Assembly: GCF_024753285.1 (NCBI RefSeq)
Contig: NZ_JANUGW010000024.1
Span: forward strand, 38,059 to 102,058
Origin: Massilia pinisoli
GTDB lineage: Bacteria; Pseudomonadota; Gammaproteobacteria; Burkholderiales; Burkholderiaceae_D
Direction of reading: 5' to 3'
DNA length: 64,000 nucleotides
Positions within the stretch are counted from its first letter, which is position 1. Each line of letters opens with the position of its first letter. The notes beneath the pieces were generated by a model that saw only the letters and a program-made list of their open reading frames with translations, made no database searches and had not been told where the DNA came from. Positions 43,284-52,733 of this stretch are shown piece by piece. Position numbers and translations under genes: made by a program.

Positions 43284-44798
43284 ATGGCGCGCGCTGCGGC
43301 ACCGCGTGCGTTGATGGCTGCGGTCGCCGCGGCCTGTGTCCTCGCCGGTTGCGGCGGAGGCGGGGGCGGCGGCGCGTCCGCGCCTGCCACCTCCACGCCA
43401 GTGGTCAACACACCCGTGCAGACGGCGGCGGTCACGTTCGCGAACGTCTCCGTGCACGACCCAGCCGTGCTGAAGGTCGGCGACACGTGGTATGCGTTCG
43501 GTTCGCACCTGGCCGCCGCGAAGTCGACGGACTTGATGAACTGGACGAAGATCGCGGACGGCGTCACCGACGCCAACCCGTTGTTCACGAAAGTGACGAC
43601 GGCGCTGGCCGACACGTTCGCGTGGGCGCAGGTCACGGACCTGTGGGCGCCGGACGTGATCCAGCTGGACGACGGCAAGTTCTACATGTACTACGACGCC
43701 TGCAAGGGCGATTCGCCGCGCTCCGCCCTGGGCGTGGCCGTCGCCGACAAGGTCGAAGGACCGTACGTCAACAAGGGCGTGTTCCTGAAATCGGGCATGT
43801 GGAACGAGGCCAGTCCCGACGGCACGATCTACGACGCGCTGAAGCATCCGAACACGGTCGACCCGAACACGTTCCGCGACGCGGCGGGCAAGCTGTGGAT
43901 GATCTACGGTTCGTACTCCGGCGGCATCTTCATCATGGCGATGGACCCGGCCACGGGCATGCCCGTCGCGGGCCAGGGCTACGGCAAGCACCTCATGGGC
44001 GGCAACCATGCGCGCATCGAGGGCGCGTACGTGATGTACAGCCCGGCGACGAAGTACTACTACCTGTTCACGTCGTTCGGCGGGCTCGATGCGGCGGGAG
44101 GCTACAACCTGCGCGTGGCGCGTTCGACGAATCCGGACGGGCCGTACCTCGACGCATCCGGCAAGGACATGGCGGACGTGAAGGCCGATCCGACCAAGCC
44201 GCTGTTCGACGACGCGAGCATCGCGCCGTACGGCCAGAAGCTCGTGGGCAGCCACCAGTTCGCGCTGGCGAGCGGCGAGACGGGCGCGCAGCTGGGCTAC
44301 GTGTCGCCGGGCCACAACTCGGCGCGCTACGAAGCGGCGACGAACCAGTACTTCCTGATCTTCCACACCCGCTTCCCGGGCCAGGGCGAATACCACGAAG
44401 TGCGCGTGCACGAGATGTTCATCAACGACGACGGCTGGCCGGTGGCGGCGCCGCTGCGCTATGTGCCGCTGTCGAAGAGCGCGACGACGATCTCGCCGAC
44501 CGTCACGAGCGCCGACACGGCGGGCGCGTACAAGATGGTCAACCACGGCAAGGACATCTCGGCCATGGTGAAGCCGTCCGTCGCGATCCGCCTGGATGGC
44601 ACCGGCACGGTGAGCGGTGGAGCGAGCGGCACCTGGACGCACAAGGGCAACAACGATGTGTCCATCGTGATCGACGGCGTCACCTACAGCGGCGTGCTGT
44701 CGCGCCAGTGGAACCCGAACGCGAACGCCTTCGCAGTGACGTTCACGGCGCAGTCGAAGACCGGCGTGTCCCTGTGGGGCATCCGCACGGGCCCGTGA
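43284..44798 (+). CDS. GH43 arabinanase-type lipoprotein
   Basis: The 504-residue protein has a lipoprotein signal with lipobox LAGC (cysteine 23), followed by seven glycines and a Ser/Thr/Pro-rich linker. A GH43 five-bladed propeller follows (HDPAVLKVGDTWYAFGS with the base aspartate; SYSGGIFIM; NHARIEGAYVMYSP with the acid glutamate). A C-terminal beta domain of about 110 residues is typical of endo-1,5-arabinanases and GH43_5-like enzymes. It starts two bases after the GH51 stop. It is probably anchored in the outer membrane to cut arabinan at the surface. Confidence 0.9.
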   Translation: MARAAAPRALMAAVAAACVLAGCGGGGGGGASAPATSTPVVNTPVQTAAVTFANVSVHDPAVLKVGDTWYAFGSHLAAAKSTDLMNWTKIADGVTDANPLFTKVTTALADTFAWAQVTDLWAPDVIQLDDGKFYMYYDACKGDSPRSALGVAVADKVEGPYVNKGVFLKSGMWNEASPDGTIYDALKHPNTVDPNTFRDAAGKLWMIYGSYSGGIFIMAMDPATGMPVAGQGYGKHLMGGNHARIEGAYVMYSPATKYYYLFTSFGGLDAAGGYNLRVARSTNPDGPYLDASGKDMADVKADPTKPLFDDASIAPYGQKLVGSHQFALASGETGAQLGYVSPGHNSARYEAATNQYFLIFHTRFPGQGEYHEVRVHEMFINDDGWPVAAPLRYVPLSKSATTISPTVTSADTAGAYKMVNHGKDISAMVKPSVAIRLDGTGTVSGGASGTWTHKGNNDVSIVIDGVTYSGVLSRQWNPNANAFAVTFTAQSKTGVSLWGIRTGP

Positions 44799-44813
44799 TC
44801 GAAAGGATGGACC

Positions 44814-45839
44814 ATGCGTAAAGCGGGATTTCTCTGCGCCGCCATGCTCGCGCTGACGGCGCAGGCGGCCCAGGTGGGCGTGCACGATCCGGTGATGGCA
44901 AAGGAAGGCAACACGTACTACCTGTACAGCACGGGTCCCGGCATCACGTTCTATCGGTCGAGCGATATGCGGAACTGGTCCGAGGAAGGTCGCGTCTTCC
45001 CGCGCGAACCGGCGTGGGCCAAATACGCCGCACCGACGTTCGACGGCCATATCTGGGCACCGGACATTCAGCGGCACGACGGCCGCTGGCTGCTGTACTA
45101 CTCGGTGTCCGGCTTCGGCAAGAACGCGTCGGCCATCGGCGTGACGACCAATGCGACGCTCGACCCGCGCGCGCCGAACTACCGCTGGGAAGACCAGGGG
45201 ATCGTCGTGCAGTCGGTGCCGGGCCGCGACATGTGGAATGCGATCGACCCGAACGTCGTCGAGGACGACGACGGGCTAGGCTGGATGACGTTCGGCTCGT
45301 TCTGGGGCGGCATCAAGCTCGTCAGGCTGGACGACCTCTGGACGAAGATCGCCGAGCCGCAGGAATGGCATACGATCGCGCGCCGTGAGCGTCCCGCGTT
45401 TACGCCGGACGAGCAGGCGGGGCCGGCCGAGATCGAAGGGCCGTTCATCTTCAAAAAGAATGGCTATTATTACCTGTTCGTGTCGTGGGGACTTTGCTGC
45501 CGGGGGCCGCAGAGCACCTACCAGGTCGTCGTCGGCCGCGCGCGGGACGTCAGGGGGCCGTACCTCGACCGCCAGGGCCGGGACATGGCGCAGGGCGGCG
45601 GCTCGCTCGTGGTGAAAGGCGACAAGGACTGGAAGGCGCTGGGCCACAACAGCGCCTACACGTTCGACGGCAAGGACTATCTCGTGCTGCATGCGTACGA
45701 AACGGCCGATCACTACAAGCAGAAGCTGAAGGTGATGGGCATCCACTGGGACAAGGATGGCTGGCCGACGGTGGATCCGAAAGACCTCAACCGGTACGTG
45801 AGCGTGGAGGACGAAATCGTGATGGATGAAATCAAATGA
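44814..45839 (+). CDS. Secreted GH43 endo-1,5-alpha-L-arabinanase-type
   Basis: The 341-residue protein has a signal peptide ending near AQAAQ and a compact GH43 propeller. The first blade is VGVHDPVMAKEGNTYYLYST, the transition-state aspartate lies in NAIDPNVVEDDDG, and the acid glutamate lies in AEIEGPFIFKKNGYYYLF. Lack of a C-terminal domain fits the short ABN-type enzymes. It is 15 bp after the GH43 lipoprotein gene, and its stop overlaps the GH127 start (ATGA). Confidence 0.9.
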   Translation: MRKAGFLCAAMLALTAQAAQVGVHDPVMAKEGNTYYLYSTGPGITFYRSSDMRNWSEEGRVFPREPAWAKYAAPTFDGHIWAPDIQRHDGRWLLYYSVSGFGKNASAIGVTTNATLDPRAPNYRWEDQGIVVQSVPGRDMWNAIDPNVVEDDDGLGWMTFGSFWGGIKLVRLDDLWTKIAEPQEWHTIARRERPAFTPDEQAGPAEIEGPFIFKKNGYYYLFVSWGLCCRGPQSTYQVVVGRARDVRGPYLDRQGRDMAQGGGSLVVKGDKDWKALGHNSAYTFDGKDYLVLHAYETADHYKQKLKVMGIHWDKDGWPTVDPKDLNRYVSVEDEIVMDEIK

Positions 45840-48202
45840 AACTGAACCGAATCGCCGCGCTGTTATTAGCACTGGGGGCGACGGCCGCCCACGCCGCCGA
45901 CCTGTTCCCGCTGAAGGACGTCCGCCTGGGCCCCAGCCCCTTCCTCGACGCCCAGACGACGGACCTGAACTACCTGATGGCGCTGGAACCGGACCGCCTG
46001 CTGGCGCCATTCCTGCGCGAAGCGGGGCTCACGCCGAAGCAGCCCAGCTACGGCAACTGGGAGTCGTCGGGCCTGGACGGCCATATGGGCGGCCACTACC
46101 TGTCGGCGCTGGCATTGATGTATGCGTCGACGGGCGACGCGGAGGTCAAGCGGCGTCTCGATTACTTCGTCGCGGAGCTGAAGCGCGCGCAGCAGGCGAA
46201 CGGTGACGGCTATGTCGGCGGCGTGCCGGGCGGCCGGGCCGCGTGGCGCGACGTCGCGGCGGGCAAGCTCCATGCCGACAACTTCTCCGTCAACGGCAAA
46301 TGGGTCCCGTGGTACAACCTGCACAAGATCTTCGCGGGCCTGCGCGACGCGTACCGCTATGCCGGCAACGAGGATGCGAAGGCGATGCTGATCGCGATGG
46401 CGGATTGGGCGGTGCGCCTGACGAGTCACCTCACGGACGCGCAGATGCAGCAGATGCTCAGCGCCGAACATGGCGGCATGAACGAGGTGCTGGCCGACGT
46501 CGCCCAGATGACGGGCGACAGCAAGTACATGGACCTCGCGCTGCGGTTCTCGCACCAGGCCATCCTGCAGCCGCTGGAACACCACGAGGACAAGCTCACG
46601 GGCCTGCACGCCAACACGCAGATCCCGAAAGTCATCGGCTTCAAGCGCATCGGCGAACTCACGGGTCGCAAGGACATGGCGGATGCGGCCGCGTTCTTCT
46701 GGCAGACCGTCGTCGACCACCGCACGGTGGCCATCGGCGGCAACAGCGTCAGGGAGCACTTCCATGACGACAAGGACTTCAGCCCCATGATCAACGAGGT
46801 CGAGGGGCCGGAGACCTGCAACACCTACAACATGCTGAAGCTGACGGAGATGCTGTTCGAGACCTCGGACAAGGCCAGCTACGCAGACTATTACGAGCGG
46901 GCGCTGTACAACCACATCCTCGCGTCCGAGCATCCGGGCACGGGCGGCTTCGTCTACTTCACGCCGATGCGCCCGAACCACTACCGCGTCTATTCGCAGG
47001 TGGACAAGGCCATGTGGTGCTGCGTGGGCTCCGGCATCGAGAGCCATGCGAAGTACGGTGAGTTCATCTACGCGCATGAAGAGAAGGATGGCAATGCGGC
47101 GCTGTTCGTGAATCTGTTCATCCCGTCCACGCTGGATTGGCGCGAGAAGAACGTCAAGATCACGCAGGCGAACAACTTCCCGGACCAGGCCAGCACGCGC
47201 ATCACGGTCGATGGCGATGTGCGCTTCGCAATGAAGATCCGCTATCCGGCCTGGGTCGCGGCGGGCAAGCTGGGTGTGAAAGTGAACGGCAAGCCCGTGA
47301 AGGTGACGGCGCAGCCGGGCAGCTACGTGAGCATCGAGCGTGCGTGGAAGAAGGGCGACCGCGTCGACGTGAGCCTGCCGATGGCGATGAAGCTGGAGCA
47401 GATGCCGGACAAGTCGAATTACTACGCGGTGCTGTACGGCCCGATCGTGCTGGCCGCGAAGACGAACCCGTTCCCGACCGAGCACCTGAATTTCTTTGCG
47501 GACGATTCGCGCATGGGCCACAGCCCGTCCGGCCAGGTGTGCCCGCTGGAGGCGGCGCCCACGTTCGTCTCCGACAGCCGCGACTTCACGCGCAAGTTCA
47601 AGCCCGTGAAGGGCAAGCCGCTGACGTTCACGGCGCCCGGCATCGTGCAGGGTGGGGCGGGCGCGGCCACCGAATTCATCCCGTTCTTCCGCCTGCACGA
47701 TTCGCGCTACATGATGTACTGGCAGCAGAGCACGCCGGCCGAGTATGCGCGCCTGAAGGAGGAAGACGCCGCGAAGGAAGCGGAGCGTCTCGCTCTGGAT
47801 GCGCAGACGGTCGACCAGGTGGCACCCGGCGAACAGCAGCCGGAAGTGGACCACGGATTCAAGGGCGAGGGCGCGGACGCGGGTGTCAACAACGGCCGCC
47901 ACTGGCGCCACGCGAGCAAGTGGTTCAGCTACCAGTTGAGCGATCCGAAGCACGAAGCGAAGCTGCTCCGGCTGACGTTCGCGCGCGGGGACGCGGGCCG
48001 CAAGTTCGACATCGTCGTGAACGGGCAGCGCATCGCGGAGGTCGAACTGGCGGGCGACGCGCCGCAGGATTTCTATACGCGCGACGTCGCGCTGCCGCCC
48101 GCGCTCGTGCAGGGTGCGGCGGACGGCAGGCTGGAAGTCAAGTTCGTCGCGAAGGAAGGCTCGATGGCGGGCGGCTTGTACGGGCTGCGGCTGCTGCGCT
48201 GA
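45836..48202 (+). CDS. Secreted GH127-family beta-L-arabinofuranosidase
   Basis: The 788-residue protein has a signal peptide (about 1-21) and an (alpha/alpha)6 barrel with the zinc/nucleophile set of GH127: E326 and C328 in EGPETCNTYNML, and C395-C396 in MWCCVGSGIESH. These parallel E338, C340, C417 and C418 of the characterised bifidobacterial enzyme. C-terminal beta domains follow. It cleaves terminal beta-L-arabinofuranose, known from plant hydroxyproline-rich glycoproteins, complementing the alpha-specific GH51/GH43 enzymes. Coupled to the preceding gene by ATGA. Confidence 0.92.
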   Translation: MKLNRIAALLLALGATAAHAADLFPLKDVRLGPSPFLDAQTTDLNYLMALEPDRLLAPFLREAGLTPKQPSYGNWESSGLDGHMGGHYLSALALMYASTGDAEVKRRLDYFVAELKRAQQANGDGYVGGVPGGRAAWRDVAAGKLHADNFSVNGKWVPWYNLHKIFAGLRDAYRYAGNEDAKAMLIAMADWAVRLTSHLTDAQMQQMLSAEHGGMNEVLADVAQMTGDSKYMDLALRFSHQAILQPLEHHEDKLTGLHANTQIPKVIGFKRIGELTGRKDMADAAAFFWQTVVDHRTVAIGGNSVREHFHDDKDFSPMINEVEGPETCNTYNMLKLTEMLFETSDKASYADYYERALYNHILASEHPGTGGFVYFTPMRPNHYRVYSQVDKAMWCCVGSGIESHAKYGEFIYAHEEKDGNAALFVNLFIPSTLDWREKNVKITQANNFPDQASTRITVDGDVRFAMKIRYPAWVAAGKLGVKVNGKPVKVTAQPGSYVSIERAWKKGDRVDVSLPMAMKLEQMPDKSNYYAVLYGPIVLAAKTNPFPTEHLNFFADDSRMGHSPSGQVCPLEAAPTFVSDSRDFTRKFKPVKGKPLTFTAPGIVQGGAGAATEFIPFFRLHDSRYMMYWQQSTPAEYARLKEEDAAKEAERLALDAQTVDQVAPGEQQPEVDHGFKGEGADAGVNNGRHWRHASKWFSYQLSDPKHEAKLLRLTFARGDAGRKFDIVVNGQRIAEVELAGDAPQDFYTRDVALPPALVQGAADGRLEVKFVAKEGSMAGGLYGLRLLR

Positions 48203-48218
48203 ACCACTGGGCAGGCTT

Positions 48219-49133
48219 TCAGCCGACGGCCGGCAGGGACTGCCGCGCACGGATGATGTTGATCAGGCTGCGCAGCGCCGGATGGCTGTGGCGCCGGCTG
48301 CTGTAGTACATGTGAAAAGGCTCGCCGTGCGCGGCGAACGCATCCAGCACGATGCGCAGGCTGCCTTCGGCCAGTTCGCCCGCGATCCTCGATTCGAGAA
48401 GATAGGCCAGGCCCGCGCCGGATTTCGCCACGGCGATCGTCGTGGCCGTATCGTTGATCGTGATCGGTCCCGGCACGCGGACCCGGCGGCGTTCGCCATC
48501 GATGTCGAATTCCCATTTGTAGGCCGAGTTATCGCCGAGGAGCAGCTGCAGGCACCGGTGCTGCGCCAGGTCGTCGGGATGCGCCGGCTCGCCGTATTCG
48601 GCCAGATACGCCGGGGCCGCCGCCACGACCCAGCGCTGGGGCCCGCTCAGGGGCACGGCGATCATGTCTTCCGGAACGTAATGCCCGTACCGGACGCCGG
48701 CATCGTAGCCTTCCTCGACGATGTCGATGGGCCGGTCTTCCACGACGACGGTCAGCCGTACGTTGGGATAGACACGGGCGAATGCCACGATCGCCTCTTC
48801 GATCAACAGATGGGCCGCGTCCGCGAACACGTTGATGCGCAGTTCGCCATGGGCCGGCGTGGCCGAGTCGATGAGCCCGAGCGCCGCACCGATCGCGTCG
48901 AAGCCGTCCCCCAGGCGCTTTGCAAGTTCGAGGCCGATATCGGTCGGGGTGACGGAACGCGCGGAACGGTTCAGCAGCTTCACGGCGAGGCGCGCTTCCA
49001 GCCGGCGCATGGCGTGGCTGGCTGCAGACGGGGACAAGCCCAGCTGGATGGCGGCCGCCTTGAAGCTGCGCGTACGCACGATGGCGAGGAACAGGCGCAG
49101 GTCGGCGAAATCGACGCGGTCGATCAGGGACAT
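48219..49133 (-). CDS. LysR-family transcriptional regulator
   Basis: The 304-residue protein has an N-terminal helix-turn-helix (about 8-65: RSFKAAAIQLGLSPSAASHAMRRLE) and a LysR effector domain with GELRINVFADAAHLLIEEA. I chose the ATG at 49133 because the family start MSLIDRVDFADLRLF fits; the frame is open further 5'. It is divergent from an SDR gene 80 bp away, and probably controls the SDR-AKR(-GH39) unit. It is convergent with the GH127 gene. Confidence 0.9.
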   Translation of the reverse strand: MSLIDRVDFADLRLFLAIVRTRSFKAAAIQLGLSPSAASHAMRRLEARLAVKLLNRSARSVTPTDIGLELAKRLGDGFDAIGAALGLIDSATPAHGELRINVFADAAHLLIEEAIVAFARVYPNVRLTVVVEDRPIDIVEEGYDAGVRYGHYVPEDMIAVPLSGPQRWVVAAAPAYLAEYGEPAHPDDLAQHRCLQLLLGDNSAYKWEFDIDGERRRVRVPGPITINDTATTIAVAKSGAGLAYLLESRIAGELAEGSLRIVLDAFAAHGEPFHMYYSSRRHSHPALRSLINIIRARQSLPAVG

Positions 49134-49213
49134 GGTTGAGAGGGAATCATCGCCGCGATGAATGCGGCTCATCTTCGAATGATAGCACTGCGGCAAGGCC
49201 GGGCGGTATAAAG

Positions 49214-50017
49214 ATGGCTCGACAACTCGCGACCATCCCCATGTCATCTCGCAGCGAACTCACCATCCCCGACCTCGCCGGCAAGCGCATCCTCGTCACG
49301 GGGGCCTCGGCCGGCATCGGCGCAGCGGTTGCGCTCGGGTTCCTCGGGCAGGGCGCCCGTGTGGCGATCCACTACGGCGCCAACCGTGCCGGCGCCGAGC
49401 GCGTCGCCGCCGGCGCACCGGACCGTGCCGTGGTCCTAGACGGCGACATGGCCGACCTGGCGGACACCGAGCGCGTCGTGCACGAGGCCGCCCGCCTGCT
49501 TGGCGGCCTCGACGGCATCGTGAACAATGCCGGCAACATGCTCGGCCGCATCCCGACGGAAGCGGCGACGGCCGATCATTTCGACCGGGTCGTCGATCTC
49601 AACGCCCGTTCGGTGTGGCAGGCCACCATCACGGCAGTGCCCTACCTGCGGCAGGCCGGCGGCGGCTTCATCATCAACACGACGTCGGTTGCCGCGCGCA
49701 ACGGCGGCGGCCAGGGGGCGGTCCTGTATGCCGCAGCGAAGAGTTTTGTCAGCAATCTCACGCGCGGGCATGCGAAGGAGTTCGTGGCCGACGGTATCCG
49801 CGTCAACGCCGTCGCGCCCGGGGTGATCCAGACGGCCTTACATGACCGCTACACGCCCGCCGACCTGCTGTCGGCCCAGGTCGGCACGATCCCGATGGGA
49901 CGCGCCGGCACCCCGGAAGAGTGCGTGGGCGCCTACCTGTTTCTCGCTTCGAAAGAACTGTCCGGCTATCTCACCGGCCAGGTCATCGAAGTCAATGGTG
50001 GACAACTGATGCTTTAA
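49214..50017 (+). CDS. SDR oxidoreductase
   Basis: The 267-residue classical SDR has TGASAGIG, NNAGN, serine in INTTSVAA and the YAAAK pair. It ends in a typical GQVIEVNGGQ. The substrate is unknown. It begins at the ATG at 49214; a second in-frame ATG at 49241 is also possible, and neither has a strong ribosome site. It is followed 12 bp later by an aldo-keto reductase. Confidence 0.85.
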   Translation: MARQLATIPMSSRSELTIPDLAGKRILVTGASAGIGAAVALGFLGQGARVAIHYGANRAGAERVAAGAPDRAVVLDGDMADLADTERVVHEAARLLGGLDGIVNNAGNMLGRIPTEAATADHFDRVVDLNARSVWQATITAVPYLRQAGGGFIINTTSVAARNGGGQGAVLYAAAKSFVSNLTRGHAKEFVADGIRVNAVAPGVIQTALHDRYTPADLLSAQVGTIPMGRAGTPEECVGAYLFLASKELSGYLTGQVIEVNGGQLML

Positions 50018-50029
50018 GAAGGAAAAAAC

Positions 50030-51016
50030 ATGCAACAAAGAAAACTGGGCCGCACCGGCGCGGCAGTCTCGGACATCGGCTTCGGCGCCTGGGCGATCGG
50101 CGGCTCCTGGGGCGATGTCAGCGTGGAGGATGCCAAGGGTGCGCTGCATGCGGCCCTCGACAATGGCGTCACGTTCATCGATACCGCCGACGTGTATGGC
50201 GACGGCCGGTCCGAGCGGATCATCGCGGACGTGCTCGCGGAACGGGGCGGCGCGCGGCCGTTCGTGGCCACCAAGGCCGGGCGCCGCCTGTCGCCCCACG
50301 TGGCGGAAGGCTATACGAAGGCCAACCTGACGGCATTCGTCGAGCGGTCGCTGCGCAACCTGCGCGTCGACTGCCTGGACCTCGTGCAGCTGCATTGCCC
50401 GCCGACGCCGGTCTTTTATCAGCCGGATGTCTTCGGCGCCATGGACGACCTGGTCGCGGCCGGCAAGATCCGCCACTACGGCGTCTCTGTCGAGAAGGTC
50501 GAAGAGGGCCTGAAGGCCATCGAATACCCGAATGTCGCCACCGTGCAGATCATCTACAACATGTTCCGCCAGCGTCCGGCCACGCTGTTCTTCGCGGAAG
50601 CGGCGCGGCGCGACGTCGGCGTGATCGTGCGCGTCCCGCTCGCGTCGGGCCTGCTGACCGGGAAGATGAGCGCCAGCACGACGTTCGCCGCGGACGATCA
50701 CCGCGCGTTCAACCGCGAGGGGGAATCCTTCGACAAGGGCGAGACGTTTGCCGGCGTCCCTTACGACCTCGCGCTCGAGGCCGTCGAACGGATCCGCGCA
50801 CTGGTGCCGGGCGGCGCGACGATGGCGCAATTCGCGCTGCGCTGGATCCTGATGGAGCACAGTGTCAGCACCGTGATCCCGGGCGCCAGGAATGCCGCGC
50901 AGGCGATCGCGAACAGCCAGGCCAGCGCGCTGGACGCCGTGTCGCCGGCCGCGATGGAACAGCTGCGCGCGCTGTACCGCGAGCGGATCGCCCCCCACGT
51001 GCACCATCTCTGGTGA
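50030..51016 (+). CDS. Aldo-keto reductase
   Basis: The 328-residue protein has AKR signatures: GFGAWAIGG, DTADVYGDGRSE with catalytic Asp and Tyr, a lysine in VATKAG, and LVQLHCPP with the active-site histidine. AAGGAAAAAAC precedes the ATG. It could reduce sugar aldehydes or act as a sugar 1-dehydrogenase, as several AKR-fold enzymes of this branch do. Specificity cannot be read here. It lies between an SDR and a secreted GH39 gene. Confidence 0.88.
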   Translation: MQQRKLGRTGAAVSDIGFGAWAIGGSWGDVSVEDAKGALHAALDNGVTFIDTADVYGDGRSERIIADVLAERGGARPFVATKAGRRLSPHVAEGYTKANLTAFVERSLRNLRVDCLDLVQLHCPPTPVFYQPDVFGAMDDLVAAGKIRHYGVSVEKVEEGLKAIEYPNVATVQIIYNMFRQRPATLFFAEAARRDVGVIVRVPLASGLLTGKMSASTTFAADDHRAFNREGESFDKGETFAGVPYDLALEAVERIRALVPGGATMAQFALRWILMEHSVSTVIPGARNAAQAIANSQASALDAVSPAAMEQLRALYRERIAPHVHHLW

Positions 51017-51024
51017 TCGTCGAC

Positions 51025-52701
51025 ATGAAGAGACATCTCGCCGCCCTGGTGCTGGCGGCCGTGGCGCCGCTGTGCGTTGCGGAAGCCACGATGCCGTCCC
51101 CCGTCAAACTCGCCATCGATGCCACGCACGTCACGGGTCCGATGACGCCCATCTGGGCCTGGTTCGGCTACGACGAACCGAATTACACGACGGCGCCGAA
51201 CGGCAAGAAACTGCTGAGCGATATCGCCGCCCTGAGCCCGGTTCCGGTCCACGTCCGCACGCACAACCTCATGACGTCGGGCGACGGCAGTTATGCGCTC
51301 AAGTGGGGCTCGACGAATATGTACAGCGAAGACAAGGATGGCAAGCCGGTCTATGACTGGACCATCATCGACGGCATCTTCGACAAGTACATCGAACGCG
51401 GCATGAAACCGCTGGCGCAGATCGGCTTCATGCCGGAAGCGCTGTCGCAGCGTCCGCAGCCCTACCGCCACCACTGGAAGCCGGGCCCGCCGTACCCGGA
51501 ACTCTTCACCGGTTGGGCCACGCCGCCGAAGGACTACGGCAAGTGGTCCGAGCTGATCTACCAATGGGTCAAGCACAGCGTGGCACGCTACGGCCGGAAG
51601 GAAGTCGAGAGCTGGTACTGGGAAGTGTGGAACGAGCCGGACGGGGGCTACCTGAGCGCGCCGGACCCGAAGCACGAGTACTTCAAGATGTACGACTACG
51701 CGGCCGATGCGGTGAAGCGCGCGCTGCCGACGGCGCGCATCGGCGGGCCGCACACGGCCGGCGCGGGCCGCTTCATGGACGATTTCCTGCGCCACTGCCT
51801 GCGCGAGACCAACTACGCGACCGGCAAGACGGGCACGCCGCTCGACTTCGTCGCGTTCCACGCGAAGGGCGCGCCGAAGGTGGTCGATGGCGTCGTGCGG
51901 ATGGGCATGGACACGCATTTCCGCCACCTCGACGAAGGCTTCGCGGTCGTCGCAAAATACCCGGAACTGAATGGCATCCCCGTCATCGTCGGCGAATCCG
52001 ATCCGGAAGGCTGCGCCGCGTGCAGCATGCAGACGAATCCGGAAAACGCCTACCGCAACGGCACCTTGTACGCGAGCTACACGGCCGCCTCGATCGCGCG
52101 CGAGTACGACCTGGCCACGCGGCGGGGCGTCAACCTGATCGGCGCCGTGAACTGGTCGTTCGAGTTCGAAGACCAGCCCTGGTTCGCGGGCTTCCGCGAC
52201 CTCGCGACCAACGGCGTCGACAAGCCCGTGCTGAACGTCTTCCGCATGCTCGGCAAGATGCGCGGCGACCGCGTGGCCGTGACGGGCGACCGGACCTATG
52301 ACGCCGCGCGCATCCAGGCGGCCGGCGTGCGCGGCGCGCGCACCGACATCGACGCGCTGGCGGCGAAGGACGCCCACCACATTGCCATCATGGTCTGGAA
52401 TTACCACGACGACGACGTCATCGACGCCGGCTCACCGGTCGAGCTGCACATCGCCGGCATTCCCGCCAAACGGGTGCAGTTACGGCATTACCGTATCGAC
52501 CAGGAGCACAGCAATTCGTACGCCGCATGGAAGCGCATGGGATCGCCCTCGCATCCGACGGCGGCGCAGGTGGCCGAGTTGCAGAAGGCGAGCGAACTGG
52601 CGCAAGTCGAGGCGGCGACTGTGGCGACGCAGGATGGCGCCGCCACGGTCAGGATGCAGTTGCCGCGGCAGGCGGTGTCGCTGGTGACACTCACCTACTG
52701 A
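51025..52701 (+). CDS. Secreted GH39 family glycosidase (beta-xylosidase type)
   Basis: The 558-residue protein has a signal peptide (about 1-21) and a GH39 TIM barrel. The acid/base is E204 in VWNEPDGGY and the nucleophile is E324 in IVGESDPEG. A beta-sandwich follows. GH39 members include beta-xylosidases and alpha-L-iduronidases. In this cluster removal of xylose or a related sugar from arabinoxylan side chains is likely. The ATG at 51025 is nine bases past the AKR stop; a GTG at 51013 is a possible alternative. The end is convergent with rsgA. Confidence 0.87.
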   Translation: MKRHLAALVLAAVAPLCVAEATMPSPVKLAIDATHVTGPMTPIWAWFGYDEPNYTTAPNGKKLLSDIAALSPVPVHVRTHNLMTSGDGSYALKWGSTNMYSEDKDGKPVYDWTIIDGIFDKYIERGMKPLAQIGFMPEALSQRPQPYRHHWKPGPPYPELFTGWATPPKDYGKWSELIYQWVKHSVARYGRKEVESWYWEVWNEPDGGYLSAPDPKHEYFKMYDYAADAVKRALPTARIGGPHTAGAGRFMDDFLRHCLRETNYATGKTGTPLDFVAFHAKGAPKVVDGVVRMGMDTHFRHLDEGFAVVAKYPELNGIPVIVGESDPEGCAACSMQTNPENAYRNGTLYASYTAASIAREYDLATRRGVNLIGAVNWSFEFEDQPWFAGFRDLATNGVDKPVLNVFRMLGKMRGDRVAVTGDRTYDAARIQAAGVRGARTDIDALAAKDAHHIAIMVWNYHDDDVIDAGSPVELHIAGIPAKRVQLRHYRIDQEHSNSYAAWKRMGSPSHPTAAQVAELQKASELAQVEAATVATQDGAATVRMQLPRQAVSLVTLTY

Positions 52702-52733
52702 AGCGCCGTGAGCGTGCTGTGCAGGGAGCCCGC

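Noticed and set aside
49921..51024. An open frame joining the AKR region to GH39 as one 926-residue protein
   Set aside because: In this stretch the frame is a shadow of the SDR and AKR genes; GH39 has its own signal peptide at 51025.
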